Shown here: in pieces, positions 45,633 to 57,703 of the stretch
Numbering within the stretch: the first letter of the stretch is position 1
Layout of the letters: each line of letters begins with the position of its first letter
The notes under the pieces: generated by a model
Seen by the model: only the letters and a program-made list of their open reading frames with translations
The model's database searches: none
What the model was told of the DNA's origin: nothing
Position numbers and translations under genes: made by a program
NCBI RefSeq assembly: GCF_029873635.1
Contig: NC_080426.1
Span: 57,506,673-57,570,672, forward strand
Length of the DNA: 64,000 nucleotides
Source of the DNA: Malania oleifera
Lineage: Eukaryota; Streptophyta; Magnoliopsida; Santalales; Ximeniaceae
Direction of reading: 5' to 3'

Positions 45633-48600
45633 TGACTTTAAAAATGAGCAGCTTGGAAGCTATCCCAAGTATAAGAGTTCAGTCGTGTAATAATTAGCCT
45701 AAGAGTCAGATCGTCTCATCAAGGAATGCAGTTTAGTTCCATATTTTGTATAATTCCAAAAGAAAATAAGAAATTTTTTTTTTTATTAAACACAATTCAG
45801 ATTCAATTCCTAGGATATTTGAGAATTTTGTGATGAAATTAAAAAAACGTGAACTTTTATTTATGAACTTAAAATTAAAACATAAAATAAGAACCTAATA
45901 CGTTTAGAATAACAAGAAACGAATGACGGTAATTAAATCTTATTTAGAAAACAATAAATAAATCTTGCCTATGAAATTCCAGACAAAAACCTAAAAATCA
46001 AAACTTTATTAATTAACTGAAGCATTCAATCATAAAATTAAACACCAACTAAACAATTGAACTTAACCCAATTAATTAATGTAAACAAAATTAAACTTAA
46101 TCCTATAATAGATTCAAACAAAAATAAATTAACCTAAACTTAAATAATAGATTAACAAAACTTAATCGAACTTAATAAACTAAAATGCAATAAAAACTCA
46201 GATTTTAATTAAACTGAACTTGAAATAAATAGAACCCAACAAAATTTAAATTTTAAAGAAGATTTTTTTTAAGAGACCAAACCAAACTTTAACAATGAAA
46301 AATAACCCAACCAAAATTAACTCTAATAATGATATTAAATAAGAAGAGAAAAAAAAATTGCATCTAATAATAATAACCCAACATAAATTTAAAAGCTTAG
46401 AACTTTAATTAAAATTCAACTAAAAATTAACAATGATTAATCAAGTATTTAATTGCAAGAAAGAAAAGCTAGAGAACAAAAGGAGAAGGAAAAAGAAAGG
46501 AAGAAAAAACAAGAGAAGAAGGGAAAAGAAAGGAAGAGAGAGAGAGAGAGAGAGAAGTGTAAGCGTGAAGAGGCTGAAGCCTACCGTTGTGTTGCCTCCT
46601 CGCTCCAGCAAAAGAGAAAGACTAAAAAAATTCTCTAAACCCTAGCCTACCCAAACAAAAAAAACAAAAAAAAAAAAACCCAAAACCCCACTTTTTGACT
46701 TTTTTTGAACCTTTTATTTCCTTCCCATATTGCTTCAATTGCAAATTTGAAATCTGGCGCCCTAAGGAGCTCTAGCACATGGGCCTAGCATGCTGCCCTC
46801 TCACGTGGTCACATCACCTTTTTTTCTTCCTCTTCCTTTTGTTAACACATAGTCAGTTCTACACTTTAAGGCTGATTTTAATCTTCATATAGCATGTATC
46901 TGTAATACCCCAACCCCGAAGGGTCTGGGATATTTACTTTTTACTATTAATTTACAGCGAAAGTAAATAAACTCAATTATTATTAAACCAGAGCGCTAAT
47001 TATTCATATTACAATCATTTATTTCAAAAGAAAAAAAATTATACAAGCATAAATATCTGGTATCATAATAATATTTCTAATCAATCTTTATTTTTCTATC
47101 CTCACCCACATGTTTGCTAAGCCTGATTTCCGACATGCCCTTCAGAGTTATCTGAAATAAAAATATAATTGGAGTGAGACGACGCTCAGTAAGTAAATAA
47201 GATTATTATTAGTGTGTGGCTAAAATGAGCTTTTGAAAAATTCCGTAAAATAATATTTAATACTATAATTTCAGAACTGCTTCTAAAATAAATATAAATT
47301 TAAAAATTTCTACATAAAATTTTTGTTATCAATTATAACAGTAAAATTTTATAATCATATACTATAACTGTTAAATTAAATTTTTAACTTTAAAACTGTA
47401 AAAATATTTAATGATAAACATACATATACTTTTCCTTATACGTTTTCTTTAGATCGTCATTTAAGCACAAGAATGATCCTTTTCATGTAAACTTACACTT
47501 TTCCTTCAAATCATCAATAACTTTATACACGTAATTAAATATGTATAAACATATATTGTAAAAACCACTCTTAGGCCTATTTGCTGTAAGTCATGTTTAC
47601 CCCCATGACTGAGTTGTGCGATCCAAAAACTGGACTTAGTTGGCTGGCCGACCAAACTAAATCAACGTACATAAACATTAAGTGAGATTTTCCTTATTAA
47701 GTCCTGATCCGGAACCAAATGTGCACTCAAAAGAAATCCACTAACATAAATAACCACTCTGTAAACAGTGTGGGTGCACTCTGATCCTTTTAAACTTTAA
47801 GTTGCGGTACCGAACATCTATAACTTTGAACTTGCTTTGCCATGAGGGGTTTTAAAACTATTTTATTATAATTTATACAATTTAAAATAATCTCATGAAA
47901 ATCTCATCTTTACTCATATTTTCATAAAAAAATGTAACGTAAAAATAAACTCATGTCACACAATTTTTGTGTTAAAAATATATATAATTTTCTTTGAATA
48001 GAAAGAAATGTTGAAAATTTACCCAAGGGAATTAGAAAATTTCTTGACCCAAAAATAATTGCAAGTATATTAAAGATAGAACTGGTATAATTAAATATGC
48101 GAAAAAAATAAACTCATGAAAATTTTATGGAACTAACTAACATAATTGAAATTTACTTTCAAAATAAACTCGGGTATGAATTTTAAATAAAAAAAAACTA
48201 ACATAATCAAATTTACTTACAAATAAACTCGGGTATGAAAATCTGACATAATCAAATTTACTTATTTCTTCTTTTATCTTATGCTATGAATACAGTAACT
48301 ATCTCTAAGAAATGAGATCGGAAAGAGTGGGTGAGTGAGAACTTACTCAAAAATTCTCTCTCCACCACTAATTCTTTCACTCACTAATCATTCTCTTCCT
48401 TTGAAAATTTTTGTGAAAAATGAAGGTGGATAGCTTCCTATTTATAGGAAAATTTTGGGGAAGAAGTGAAATTCGTAAAAGTGTGGGGAGGGGTGAAATT
48501 ATAATTTTTTTAAAATTAAAGAATGGACAAGAAATGGGCAAGGTATGTGTTGAGTATGGGATAGGGATGGAGGTCATGTGGAAGTACTTGCCACCATTCC

Positions 48601-49906
48601 TATTAAATAATTTTTTAATTAATTACTTACTTAATTAATTAATTAATTAGTTAATTAATTATTTTATTATTTTATTTTTTTAAAATCATTATTATCATTA
48701 TTATTATTATCATTATTATTACTTTTAAACTATGTTTTAGTATTTATTTATTTAATTTTTTTTAAAAAAAATTAAATTTGAATTTCAAAAACTCATGTAG
48801 GCCCCACACAACTTCGAGACCCAAGTGGGTCCTACGTAACTCCAATAGTCCTTATACGGTTTTATAAGCCCTACATAACTTCGGGACTCATGTGAATCCC
48901 ACACGACTTCGGGAGTCATATGGGTCTCACATAGTCTTGTGGGCCCCACATATGATACCTATAGTATTATTATCTTACTATGTATTTCTGCAAATTATGT
49001 CTGTCAAAACACTATTTTATGTATATGTACTTATTTACGTGTACAAATAGTGTCTATCCTATTTATCCTATAAAATTCCATTTTGAGCAGGTCGACCTCC
49101 AGGGAGCAACTAAGCCGCAATGGTCTCTGAGCACTCGCTTAGACAAGGTATTTCTTAGGCATCAAACATGAAATCAAGGATCCTAATAGAGAAACACTTT
49201 TGTTTTGATACTAACTAAATGACCATTATTATAATTCTACATTTTTTTTTTAGGTTATTACAGTATCTCTCAGAGCTCAAAACAAGAAAGTTTTAGAGCA
49301 CTTTCTCGGCTTTCCATAGAACTTTGAATCATCTCGATTAGAGCTCGAACAAGAAAGTTACGCCTAGATTACGAAGTAATGTTGAAATAGTCCATAAAAA
49401 CCACGTATGGTAACTTCATGTCTGATTTCGACCTTGATGCAGCTAGTATTTCTCAAAAAGCAAAACATGAAAGTTGTAGAGGGTTCTTGCATATTTCTAT
49501 AGCATTTTGAATCATCTAAATCAGAGGTCGGATGAAAGAGTTACGCATAGACTACGAAGTAGTGTCGAAAACGGCCTCTCTTTGCGTGCATGGCTCGGCT
49601 TCCGAAAATTATACTTTAAATGTCCATGAAAATCCCAGATGCTCACGGTCTTGATTTGGACTCCACCTCACGTATACGACACCTCTTCATGCTCACGACT
49701 TGCGTCCATTCTAATCTCGAATTTAATTTCCAAAATTTTTCTTGCAATAATAAAATACAAAAATCCATAAATTATTTGAAATAAGATTAAATATTACAAA
49801 TTGGGTGCAATGCTAAAATATTGAACATACTTAGGTATTTAATTAAAATTATAATCCTTAATGCATGGATTTAAATGCCTAATTATGCAACTTTGACGCG
49901 TAATCA
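45633..49906 (-). repeat. 5' LTR of the Athila/Tat-like element, interrupted by a solo LTR
   Basis: LTR sequence at 45633-46900 and 49263-49906, about 1907 bp when the insert is removed. It matches the 3' LTR over its length and includes a GA microsatellite (46531-46553). Confidence 0.9.
46901..49262 (-). mobile_element. Solo LTR, chromovirus-like, nested in the Athila-like 5' LTR
   Basis: 2362 bp with exact TSD GTATC (46896-46900, 49263-49267). The sister LTR at 40052-41911 has the uninterrupted target, proving the insertion. Ends are TGTAATACCCC and (reverse complement) TGTAATAACCT. GGAGTGAGACGACGCTCAGTAAG near 47172 is the counterpart of the plus-oriented motif at 3128, so orientation is minus. 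It contains AT-rich tracts, CATAACGGTC-free DNA and no coding domain. Confidence 0.92.
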
Positions 49907-49976
49907 TTTTCATCTCAAATTTCACCATTAAATAAGGTGAGCTTGTCTGGAGTCCCAACTAAATTCAAATCATCAA
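49907..49976 (-). pseudogene. Copia pol fragment 3 (RT, between two insertions)
   Basis: 70 bp reading DDLNLVGTPDKL...YLMVKFEMK on the minus strand, the Copia RT segment just after the YVDD loop. It is bounded by the Athila-like TSD on one side and the ATCAA TSD of the solo LTR on the other. Confidence 0.85.
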
Positions 49977-52170
49977 TGTTGGCCTTACAAGGTTTAACAT
50001 CTTATTTTGATGCTAACAAACAAATAGAACTTAACATGGTTTGTTTAAGTGATGTATTTTCAAGACTCAATGATGAATGCAAGGTTAAAAAATTCATGAA
50101 AGTTTGTACTTCAAAGATGGATGATTATATCAAAGCCTAAGGTATGGAATAAAACTTGAAGATCATGAGAACATTGATATTAAAGAAAAGGCTTCAAGAA
50201 GGAAAGCTCAAAGAAAGATGAAGCAAGCATAAAGACTTTAAGGAATTCAAGAATTGAAAATTTGAAAGAGTTTATAGGAAATTTCATTTAAGTACTTCAA
50301 ATAATTTCAATATGGATATATGAAGCTCTTAGGTTAATGTCTTGGACCTAAATGCCTTTGACTATACTTGGAAAATATTTTTATAAGGTCAAAAACTGTT
50401 TCAAAAAGGTTAGAATCATTTTTGAAATGAAAAGCATCAAAAAGAGAATTTTCAAAATGCTGTTAATTTTTCTACATCTTCATTGACGTGTATTTTTCTC
50501 TATTAAAAAATATTTATTTTAAAAAGTGTTCAACATGAAAGTTGTACTATTTTCTCTTAGATTTCATTTGACACCAATATCATCAAATTTAGAGTTATAA
50601 AAAAAAAGTTATTACCAAAAAACAAAAGGCTGCTTGAAGTTGACAGCAGCATGTGTGCATGCCAGGCGACTGCCTGAACATGCCAGGCGCCTGGGTGGCT
50701 ATGCTAGGCGACTGACTTAGTTCTGGCAGGCAACTGCCAGGCTACTACCCCTGCTTTTGCTTTAAAAATAACATGGTAGGCGACTGGAGGATTGGAGCAG
50801 GCGACTACCATGCGGCTGTTTTGATTTTTCTCATAACGGTCAAATTTTTAAATGAGGTTGTTTGTGGCTCAAAATTTATGGAAACTTGGGGGATATTTCA
50901 ACACACTTGGGGACCAAGTTACTTACCTTTTAAAGTCTATAAATAAGCTTCAAATATTATTGAATTATATACCAAGAATTTAAATTCAGCAAAAATTCAA
51001 AATCTCTCTCAAATTGCTCTCAAATTCTCAAGGCTCTCTCTCTTGCTCTCAACTTGCACGAAGCTTACTGAGTTCTTGTTGATTTTACTCACCAAATTTG
51101 TGCTACAATTCTAAAATTTTTCATCCATTGAAAGAATTAAATTGGTGAAACACTTCCTTGAGCTTCAAGTTATATTCCATATTGTGATTTACTTTGAAGT
51201 ATATTATTGTGCTGAATGTTGTACTAACCTACTCTGCTGTGAGAGTGTTTTCTTGTACACAAACTCTTCTCTATCTTGGTTCTTGTTTATAGATGATTAA
51301 GGGTTGTAGAATCATTGGACCAAACGAGGGAATATCATTTGGAGAGGCGGGCTCTAACCTAGTGAAGGAGTGTTTGAGCGTGGGGTATCACTTGTAAAGG
51401 TTTTGTTCCACCCGTCAATGGAACAGGTTTAGTGAATCCTTTGGTGGTTTGTCAAAGGCGAGGACGTAGGTTGTGTATAAGCTGAACCTTGTAAAAATCC
51501 CCGTCTCACTCTCTCTTTCTCTTACTATTTAATTTCAACATATTTAAATTGCGTGGATGGTTTAATTGATATCATATATACTACGTAATATAGAAATCAA
51601 GTAAACTGAAAGTTAAATTTTGATTTGGGTTGTGAAAATCGAAAGGGAGTACGTTGGTAATACCATATCTTGCGAAAACCATATGGGAGTACGTTACTTG
51701 GTTAACAGCCTAAGGATAAATTAACTGAGAGTTTAGTTGAGTTCTGAATATTGAAGAAGTAGATATTGTGTTGATTGGATGTTATATTGCACATCATATT
51801 AAAGAAGAAAAACCATCAATACAAGGATTTACATCAGCAAACATAAATTTTCATTCACTATAGGGCTTGGTTCAAATTTGGCTAATATCAACAAACAACC
51901 ATTTTGAGTTTTTATATTACATAAGTGTTGTGTATAGGCTTGGTTGTTTGCTTTCTAATTATAGTTGATTGGTTTGGTTGAATGATTGGATGTTTGTATG
52001 GTTAAGGATTAAGTAAAGAAACTAAGTTCTTGAGTGCTTAACAAATTAAACAAACAAGTCACGAATTGGTTAAAAGAAATAAATTAAGTTTAAGAATTCT
52101 AAAAACGAATTAAAAGAAATTTTTAAAAGCCAATTCACCCCCCCCTTTTAGGAGGCCATTCCTAATTTCA
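49977..52170 (+). mobile_element. Complete solo LTR, family A (copy C), inserted in the RT active site
   Basis: 2194 bp, TGTTGGCCTTACAAGG...CCATTCCTAATTTCA, with exact TSD ATCAA (49972-49976, 52171-52175). It has the same plan as copies A and B: TTTTGATGCTAACAAA (50008), a CAGGCGACTGCC-type word island (50650-50825), TATAAATA (50938-50945), and the GTTTAGTGAATCCTTTGG segment (51425). The target is the Copia RT sequence GTTTATGTTGATGATTTG, so the insertion separates YV-D from D-L. Confidence 0.93.
50938..50945 (+). promoter_or_regulatory. TATA box of solo LTR C
   Basis: TATAAATA, about 110 bp after the word island; same layout as copies A and B. Confidence 0.65.
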
Positions 52171-52705
52171 ATCAACATAAACAACAATTATAGCAAATTC
52201 GGATTCTGATCTTTTAATAAAAATGCATGAACAAATTAGATCATTTATGAAACCTTCTTTCACAAGGTACTCACTTAATCGATTGTACCACATGCATCTA
52301 AATTGCTTTAATCCATATAAAGAACATTGGAAGTTAATTGAATATAAATTTCTGGGTTTTGCTTCAGGAAATTTAAATCCTTCAGGAATTTTCATATAAA
52401 TTTCATTATCCAACGATCCATATAGGCATGTTGTTACTACGTCCATAAGACGCATGCTCAGTCGTTCGGCGACTGCTAGTCCGATTAAGAATCTGAATGT
52501 GATTCCATCCATTACGGGAGAATATGTCTCCTCATAATTAATTTTGGGTTTCAACGAGAAATCTTGTGCCACAAGCCTTGTTTTATACCAATTAATTTCA
52601 TTATTTTCATTTCGCTTGCACACAAATACCCATTTGTATCCAACGGGTTGGACATCTTCTGGTATATGGACTACAGGTCCAAAAACTTCTCTTTTTGATA
52701 AAGAG
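52171..52705 (-). pseudogene. Copia pol fragment 2 (reverse transcriptase core)
   Basis: One open frame of 151 codons (52623-52168) plus upstream DNA. Minus-strand landmarks are SKREVFGPVVHIPEDVQPVG then YKWVFVCKRNENNEI, NYEETYSPVMDGITFRFLIG, RLMDVVTTCLYGSLDNEIYM, KIPEGF, SLYGLKQ, MWYNRLSEYLVKEGF and FAIIVVYVD. This is the Copia RVT_2 domain, cut at the active site by solo LTR C. Upstream it continues into fragment 1 at 57010 across solo LTR E. The reading frame here is well kept, so the copy is younger than the LINEs. Confidence 0.92.
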
Positions 52706-53207
52706 TGTTGTTTTCAGTGTAATCCCAAGAGAGGGTGAATTGGAGATTTTTAGAATTCTAGGTCAAATATTCTAGCAAATAGTATTTTACAAGTCTAGAG
52801 TCAATCTAATACTTGTATAAAATAAACAAATAGATGAATTCACAAATAATATGCTCCAAATAAATTTAATCAAGCATGCACTAGACAGTAAAGCAAATAA
52901 AGTAAAGATTGCACTAGATGTGTTATCAAGGTTCAGTAACTGTGCCTACGTCCCCGCCTCTAACTTGTAAGCCCGATGATTCCACCAAAGCTCACTTGCA
53001 GGTGGAGCAGCACCAATTACAAAGCCTCTCCTTACTGGGCGAGGAATACCCTAGGTTAAATTTGCAGGGCTAACCCCAACCTTTACAACCTCTTCTTAAA
53101 GGGGCGGAGAAGACCCACCTCAAGCCACGCCTGGAATACAATTAGTCAATATAAATTTCGTGTACACCAGAAATGCTTCTAAGCTAAGAAGATACGTACA
53201 CCAATAA

Positions 53208-54517
53208 TGTAGAGACCCGGGGAATTATAGAAATTAAATAAATAAAAGGAAGGAGAGAAAAGGTAATTTCAAAAGGGCACTCAACAGGGTCTCGTCAACG
53301 AACGCAGAGCATTAATTGACGAGCAGTCTTCTTGGGAACGTCGAATTGGACATGTGTCTCATCGACGAGAACTTACCAAGAGGGCTGATCTTAGGGCTTG
53401 AAATTCGCCGATGAGGGTTATGTGTTCGTCGACAAGGCCATGTGGCCAGAGGTTTATAAATAGCCGAAAATGACATTTTAGGGAGGAAAATCAAAATCTC
53501 TCAGCTCTCTCTCTCTCTCCACTTCGGTTCTCCCTCCTCCTCTCTACAATTCTCGCCCCGTTTCTCCACGTTTCGACGATCAGAAGCTACCATGTTGATC
53601 CTGAGGAGATTTTCTACAAGTTTGCCAGAATAGATTGTTGATTAGGGCAACTTGGGTACCATCCCAAAATCAGGGTAAGTATATTATTTAGGTATTTCTA
53701 GTATTACTAGGTTTATTTGAGCCCATATTTTGTGTTGTATAAGAATATAGTGGTGTTTTTGGAGTAAAATTAGGATGTCATGATTTCAGGGTTAGTGTGT
53801 TTTTGGGACTCTGCAGGCATGGGTTGAGGACCCCAACGAATATTTTTTCAGGAGCCTAGGTAAGTTATAATTTAGAAAATTATGAGCAGGCAGATTCAAA
53901 AAATACGAGTGTGATGATTTTCTGGGAAATTCGGTGTTTTACTAGGAAATTTGTATATATGTATTTACAGGATTTTGAGGTTGGTACGCCGAGAGCACGT
54001 AAGGGTTGAATTGGAGGCAAGCCTCCCAATCCAATAGGTAAGGGAAATATGCTATGCTAACTGATTTAGAAATACTTGCTAGTAAAGATATAGTATATGA
54101 TTATGGGTGTTTTCAAAGTAAGAAAATTATATAGTTATACATATTTCAGTATATGTGTATTATTTAATTAATTATGTGGCATGAGAGATTAATAGTACAA
54201 AACAGAATTTATACAACATTTATGTTATCAGGATTTATGTAGTTTTACAGAGTTAAAATATTCAGTTTTCTTAGTACCATGATTATACGGTTTATACAGA
54301 AAGCACGATACGCAGTATGAGCCAGAATTATGATTTATACAGATTATGATTTTTACAGTTTATACAGAAATATGAAATTCAGTTTCAGTAAACCATGATA
54401 TTCAGATTTCAGAACCATAACATTCAGATATATTAGTTTATTCAGATCAATTTATTACGACGTTATGGTTATTTCAGTTAAACAGAATCATGGTTAATCA
54501 GTAATATAGATATATCA

Positions 54518-54562
<45 letters not shown>

Positions 54563-55471
54563 TCAGACCCTGATGGACCAAATTAGTTTTCAGAGCACAA
54601 TACCGTAGTTATTTTAATTTAGAGTGCAATCACATATCTCAGATAGTACGTGGATTCTCAATAGTCGATCGTGCCTTTGTTGTGGATAGGCTCCCCGTCA
54701 GAGGGTTAAGGCGGCCGATTTGACTATCGGAGTTCAGTTGACTATCCTGGTCGGCCAACCAGTGTTAAGTTACTGCCTGTGGGCCGCATAACCCTATCAT
54801 GAGAGGTTAAATCATGACTTTCAGTTATCCATCCAGGGAAGTTTTCTCAGTTATTATTATATATCTAGATTTACAGAAATCGCAGTCATACCTATAAATA
54901 TTATAAGTATTTTGAATAAAATATTCAAAAAACAATTTATGTTAAGTAACATAGGTGTGAGTTATACTATGTATTATTTATACGTGTTTTCTTAGACTCG
55001 GTTGTTTACAATACTTTTAAATCAGATATTACAATTATGTAAACTCATCTGCCACACACTGGTAATAGCATATTTGGTCTTATTGAGAGTTGTCTCATCC
55101 CAGTAATTTATCACTTTTCAAGTGCACCAGATAGATGAGCAGATCAGACTCGGAGGTAGGGGGACTACAGTACTGCCTTGTATGTAGGGTGAGTATTTTT
55201 GGGGAAGATGAATTTTTGAATGGTCCCTAGGAGATTAGATGGAAGATTTTTGGGAATGTTCATGTTGTATGTATATTTTGGGAATACTAAAACTCTGGTA
55301 TTGTAAATGTGGATGTATGCCTTTTGTTTACCGCTGCATAGAAAATTTTATGGATGTTCAAGCTTCCTGGCCTCACTTGGATCAAGATGACATTATAGAT
55401 TTTATTCAGGGTATCAGAGTAGTATAGTTTTATGGTATATATATATATGGCATGAAAATTAGGTCGTTACA
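53208..55471 (+). mobile_element. Solo LTR H, chromovirus-like, nested in solo LTR E
   Basis: 2264 bp with exact TSD AATAA (53203-53207, 55472-55476). Ends are TGTAGAGACCC and (reverse complement) TGTAACGACCT. Order: word island of TCGTCGACGA type (53288-53450), TATAAATA (53455-53462), a CT-rich leader, a GGGTAAGT donor-like site (53670), a TA microsatellite (54522-54559) and TTATTGAGAGTTGTCTCATC (55080). It is structurally the sister of the element at 801-3442. Confidence 0.92.
53455..53462 (+). promoter_or_regulatory. TATA box of solo LTR H
   Basis: TATAAATA directly after the last short word of the island, followed by CT-rich leader DNA. Confidence 0.65.
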
Positions 55472-56254
55472 AATAAGCACAATATAATCAATATACTCAC
55501 AAATGATAAAATGTTATGCTCAAGTGAGATTTGGCTAATCAATATTCCAACTCTCAAAAAGTGTGTACATATTTGTATATACTTGAGAGTGATTACCTTT
55601 GATTCTAGATAATGTAATCAGTATATAATCAAAGGAGATTTGAAACTCTAAGTGAATCTCTCAACAAAAGATTTTTCTAGTATTAAGCACAACTGAGATT
55701 AGAGTTAAAGCTTGCAAAGAAAAACGTATTTTATCAAATAACACAAGCAAACTTTCAAATCTGGCAATAAGGATGCCAAGACTCATAAGCTAATATGAGT
55801 TTTTCCCAAAAGATATTTATCAATCAAATATAATGAGAAGAACTTTAACTTACTCTCAAAAATTATCAGACAATACAAGAATGTGAGAGTAATAAGCTTT
55901 TAAAATAATATATGTATGCACACAACACTAAAAGTCACACTCCCTTCAACTTGCAATTAATTTGCAAATGAAGAGCACGATTAAATAATATTCTCTGTTT
56001 TGAAAAGATTTTTTCTAGTAAAAGCATGAGAGAGTATCAAATATGGCTTCAAAATGTGAAGTATGGGAAGTGGTAGCTCGAGAAAATTCAGAGAGAGTTT
56101 TTACTAAATGTAATACTAATTGCTTTTTAATTTGGAAAAATGAGGGGTATATATAAAATTCCCTTAATTTTGGACCATTAGGGACACAGAGGGAATTTTT
56201 GGAGAAGATTAATTACCTTTAACCCCTATTTAAAGCGGTAAAAATGTGCCAACT

Positions 56255-56640
56255 CAAGAGGTTCAGTCGCCCGAAGCTATGTGCCGATCACTTGAACATA
56301 CACAGTATTTTTGAAAGAACTTGAGGGTTCGGCTGACCGATCACTGTGTCGGTCGGCTGAGCGAAGGCGATTTTTCCAAGCCTTCGTAGGTTCAGTCGCC
56401 TGGCATATGGTTCGGTTACCCGAATGGTCAAGCTCGGTCAGCCGATCAATTTTAGACCGTGAGGGCCGGTCTGCTGAGGCAGACGAGTCCGAGTGGGATT
56501 TGGTTTCGGGTGCCCAAGGAAGATGCATATTAATCAGGATGGTTGCCCAATATCCTTGAAATATTTAACAAATAATCGTTGGTTGGCCGAGGTGATTTAA
56601 ACTTAGAAAGTTTGGTCAATCGGGGCTCTTTGAAATTGCA
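56255..56640 (-). repeat. Short-word island E (GGTCGGCCGA/GGTTCAGTCGCC type)
   Basis: Plus-strand phrases GGTTCAGTCGCCCGA (56260), GGTTCGGCTGACCGA (56327), GTCGGTCGGCTGAGCGA (56348), GGTTCAGTCGCCTGG (56389), GGTTCGGTTACCCGA (56409), CTCGGTCAGCCGA (56433), GGTTGGCCGAGG (56580) and GTTTGGTCAATCGG (56610). The spacers share nothing obvious. Confidence 0.8.
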
Positions 56641-57009
56641 TATTTTACCCTATATTTGTCCTTGAACTTATTCAACCATGTGTGAATAAGTTATGACATA
56701 TTAACTTTAAGGGGTTTTGGTTCCTATGGTCATGCTATGGTCTTTTGAGCATAAGACCTTATCATTTATGCGGTGCATTATTACAGACCAAAAATTGAAT
56801 TGTAATTACAATACAAAAAATTTATTTTCATCCCCCTTTTGCTCTTCAGGTGCCAATCATATGATATGATCTTTGTGGTCTTTATGGTATCCTTGCGTCC
56901 TTACCAAACGTGCATGCTAAGAATTAACCCTATTCATAAGCTTAGTGCACACGTAAGAAATAACGTGATTTGTCATTATCAAAACGGGATCGAACTCATA
57001 GAGTCAACA

Positions 57010-57485
57010 GAGAGTTTAATTCTAATGCTATAGCCTCTTTCCATTTTGGCTAATCATTTCTATTTCAACATTCATTAACATATTTAGGTTCAGGATCCTC
57101 ATTACTTCTAGTAATGTTAGTAGCTACTACATATGAAAATGTATTGTTGACAACAACTTTATTTCTATCCCACATTTATCCTGTGTAATGAATTAAGATC
57201 TCATTATTATTTTTAGGTACCTGTTCCTTTTCAAGGGATGTCTCTTCAGGAGTTTTCTTTTTAGGAGATTCCTCTTCAGGAGGTTTTATAATAGGGATTT
57301 CATTTTCAAGAGAAAATGATTTACAGATTTCAATATTCTCATTCTAAGAATTTTATCTTTTGCACCAATAAGCCTTCCACGTTAAACTTGTGGTTTAGGT
57401 TCATTATCCAGTTTTTGTCCTTCAAGGATATCAATACTATGAATTGGGTATTTCAAAAATTCTATGTCTTCAAGTTCTAATTTTC
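57010..57485 (-). pseudogene. Copia pol fragment 1 (linker between integrase and RT)
   Basis: The minus strand reads RGRLIGAKDKI, EESPKKKTPEETSLEKEQVP, SYVVATNITRSNEDPEPKYV and WKEAIALELNS. This is the linker that precedes RT in Copia elements whose pol has DPEPRSVEEC and DWPKWKEAI motifs. It continues into fragment 2 after solo LTR E is removed. Frameshifts and stops are present. Integrase, gag and the 5' LTR of this element are not visible to the right, where another repeat takes over. Confidence 0.8.
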
Positions 57486-57703
57486 AAAAGCACAACTACA
57501 CAAACACAAGTTTGGAGATACACAAATTTCAGTATTACACAACCTAATAGATTCAAGCTTTGTATATTCCAAACAATTAGAATTACCTAATTAATTTCAA
57601 ACGCAGCAAATGTGAAATAGATTATCAAACGCAAGCTAAAATAAAATTAGGTAAGGGAGAGAGATGCAAACTCAAGATTTTTATGAGGTTCGGCCTCATC
57701 CGG

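Larger units (their letters stand above)
40052..49906 (-). mobile_element. Athila/Tat-like LTR retrotransposon lacking pol, itself carrying two insertions
   Basis: The paired LTRs are 40052-41911 (3') and 45633-49906 (5', inflated by a 2362-bp solo LTR). LTRs start TGATTACGC on the element strand. A tRNA-Asp-like primer binding site (45609-45626) follows the 5' LTR, and a polypurine tract (41912-41925) precedes the 3' LTR. TTTGCTAGAGACTAGCAAAA upstream of that tract is a signature I associate with Athila/Ogre-type elements. Gag is present but no protease, RT, RNase H or integrase. The TSD (CTTTC/TTTTC) lies within Copia RT. Net size after removing the nested solo LTR and the segment at 43430-44562 is about 6.4 kb. 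Confidence 0.88.
52706..57009 (-). mobile_element. Solo LTR E, with nested solo LTR, inserted in Copia pol
   Basis: On the element strand it starts TGTTGACTCTATGAGTTCG with TTTTGATAATGACAAATC and ends CACCCTCTCTTGGGATTACA... AACAACA. The near-perfect TSD is AAGAG (52701-52705) / GAGAG (57010-57014); removing the insert joins ELNSL to SKREVFGPVV of Copia pol. Net length is about 2035 bp after subtracting 53208-55471 and its TSD. It carries a word island (56255-56640) and TATATATACCCC (56146-56155), like segment D. Confidence 0.85.
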
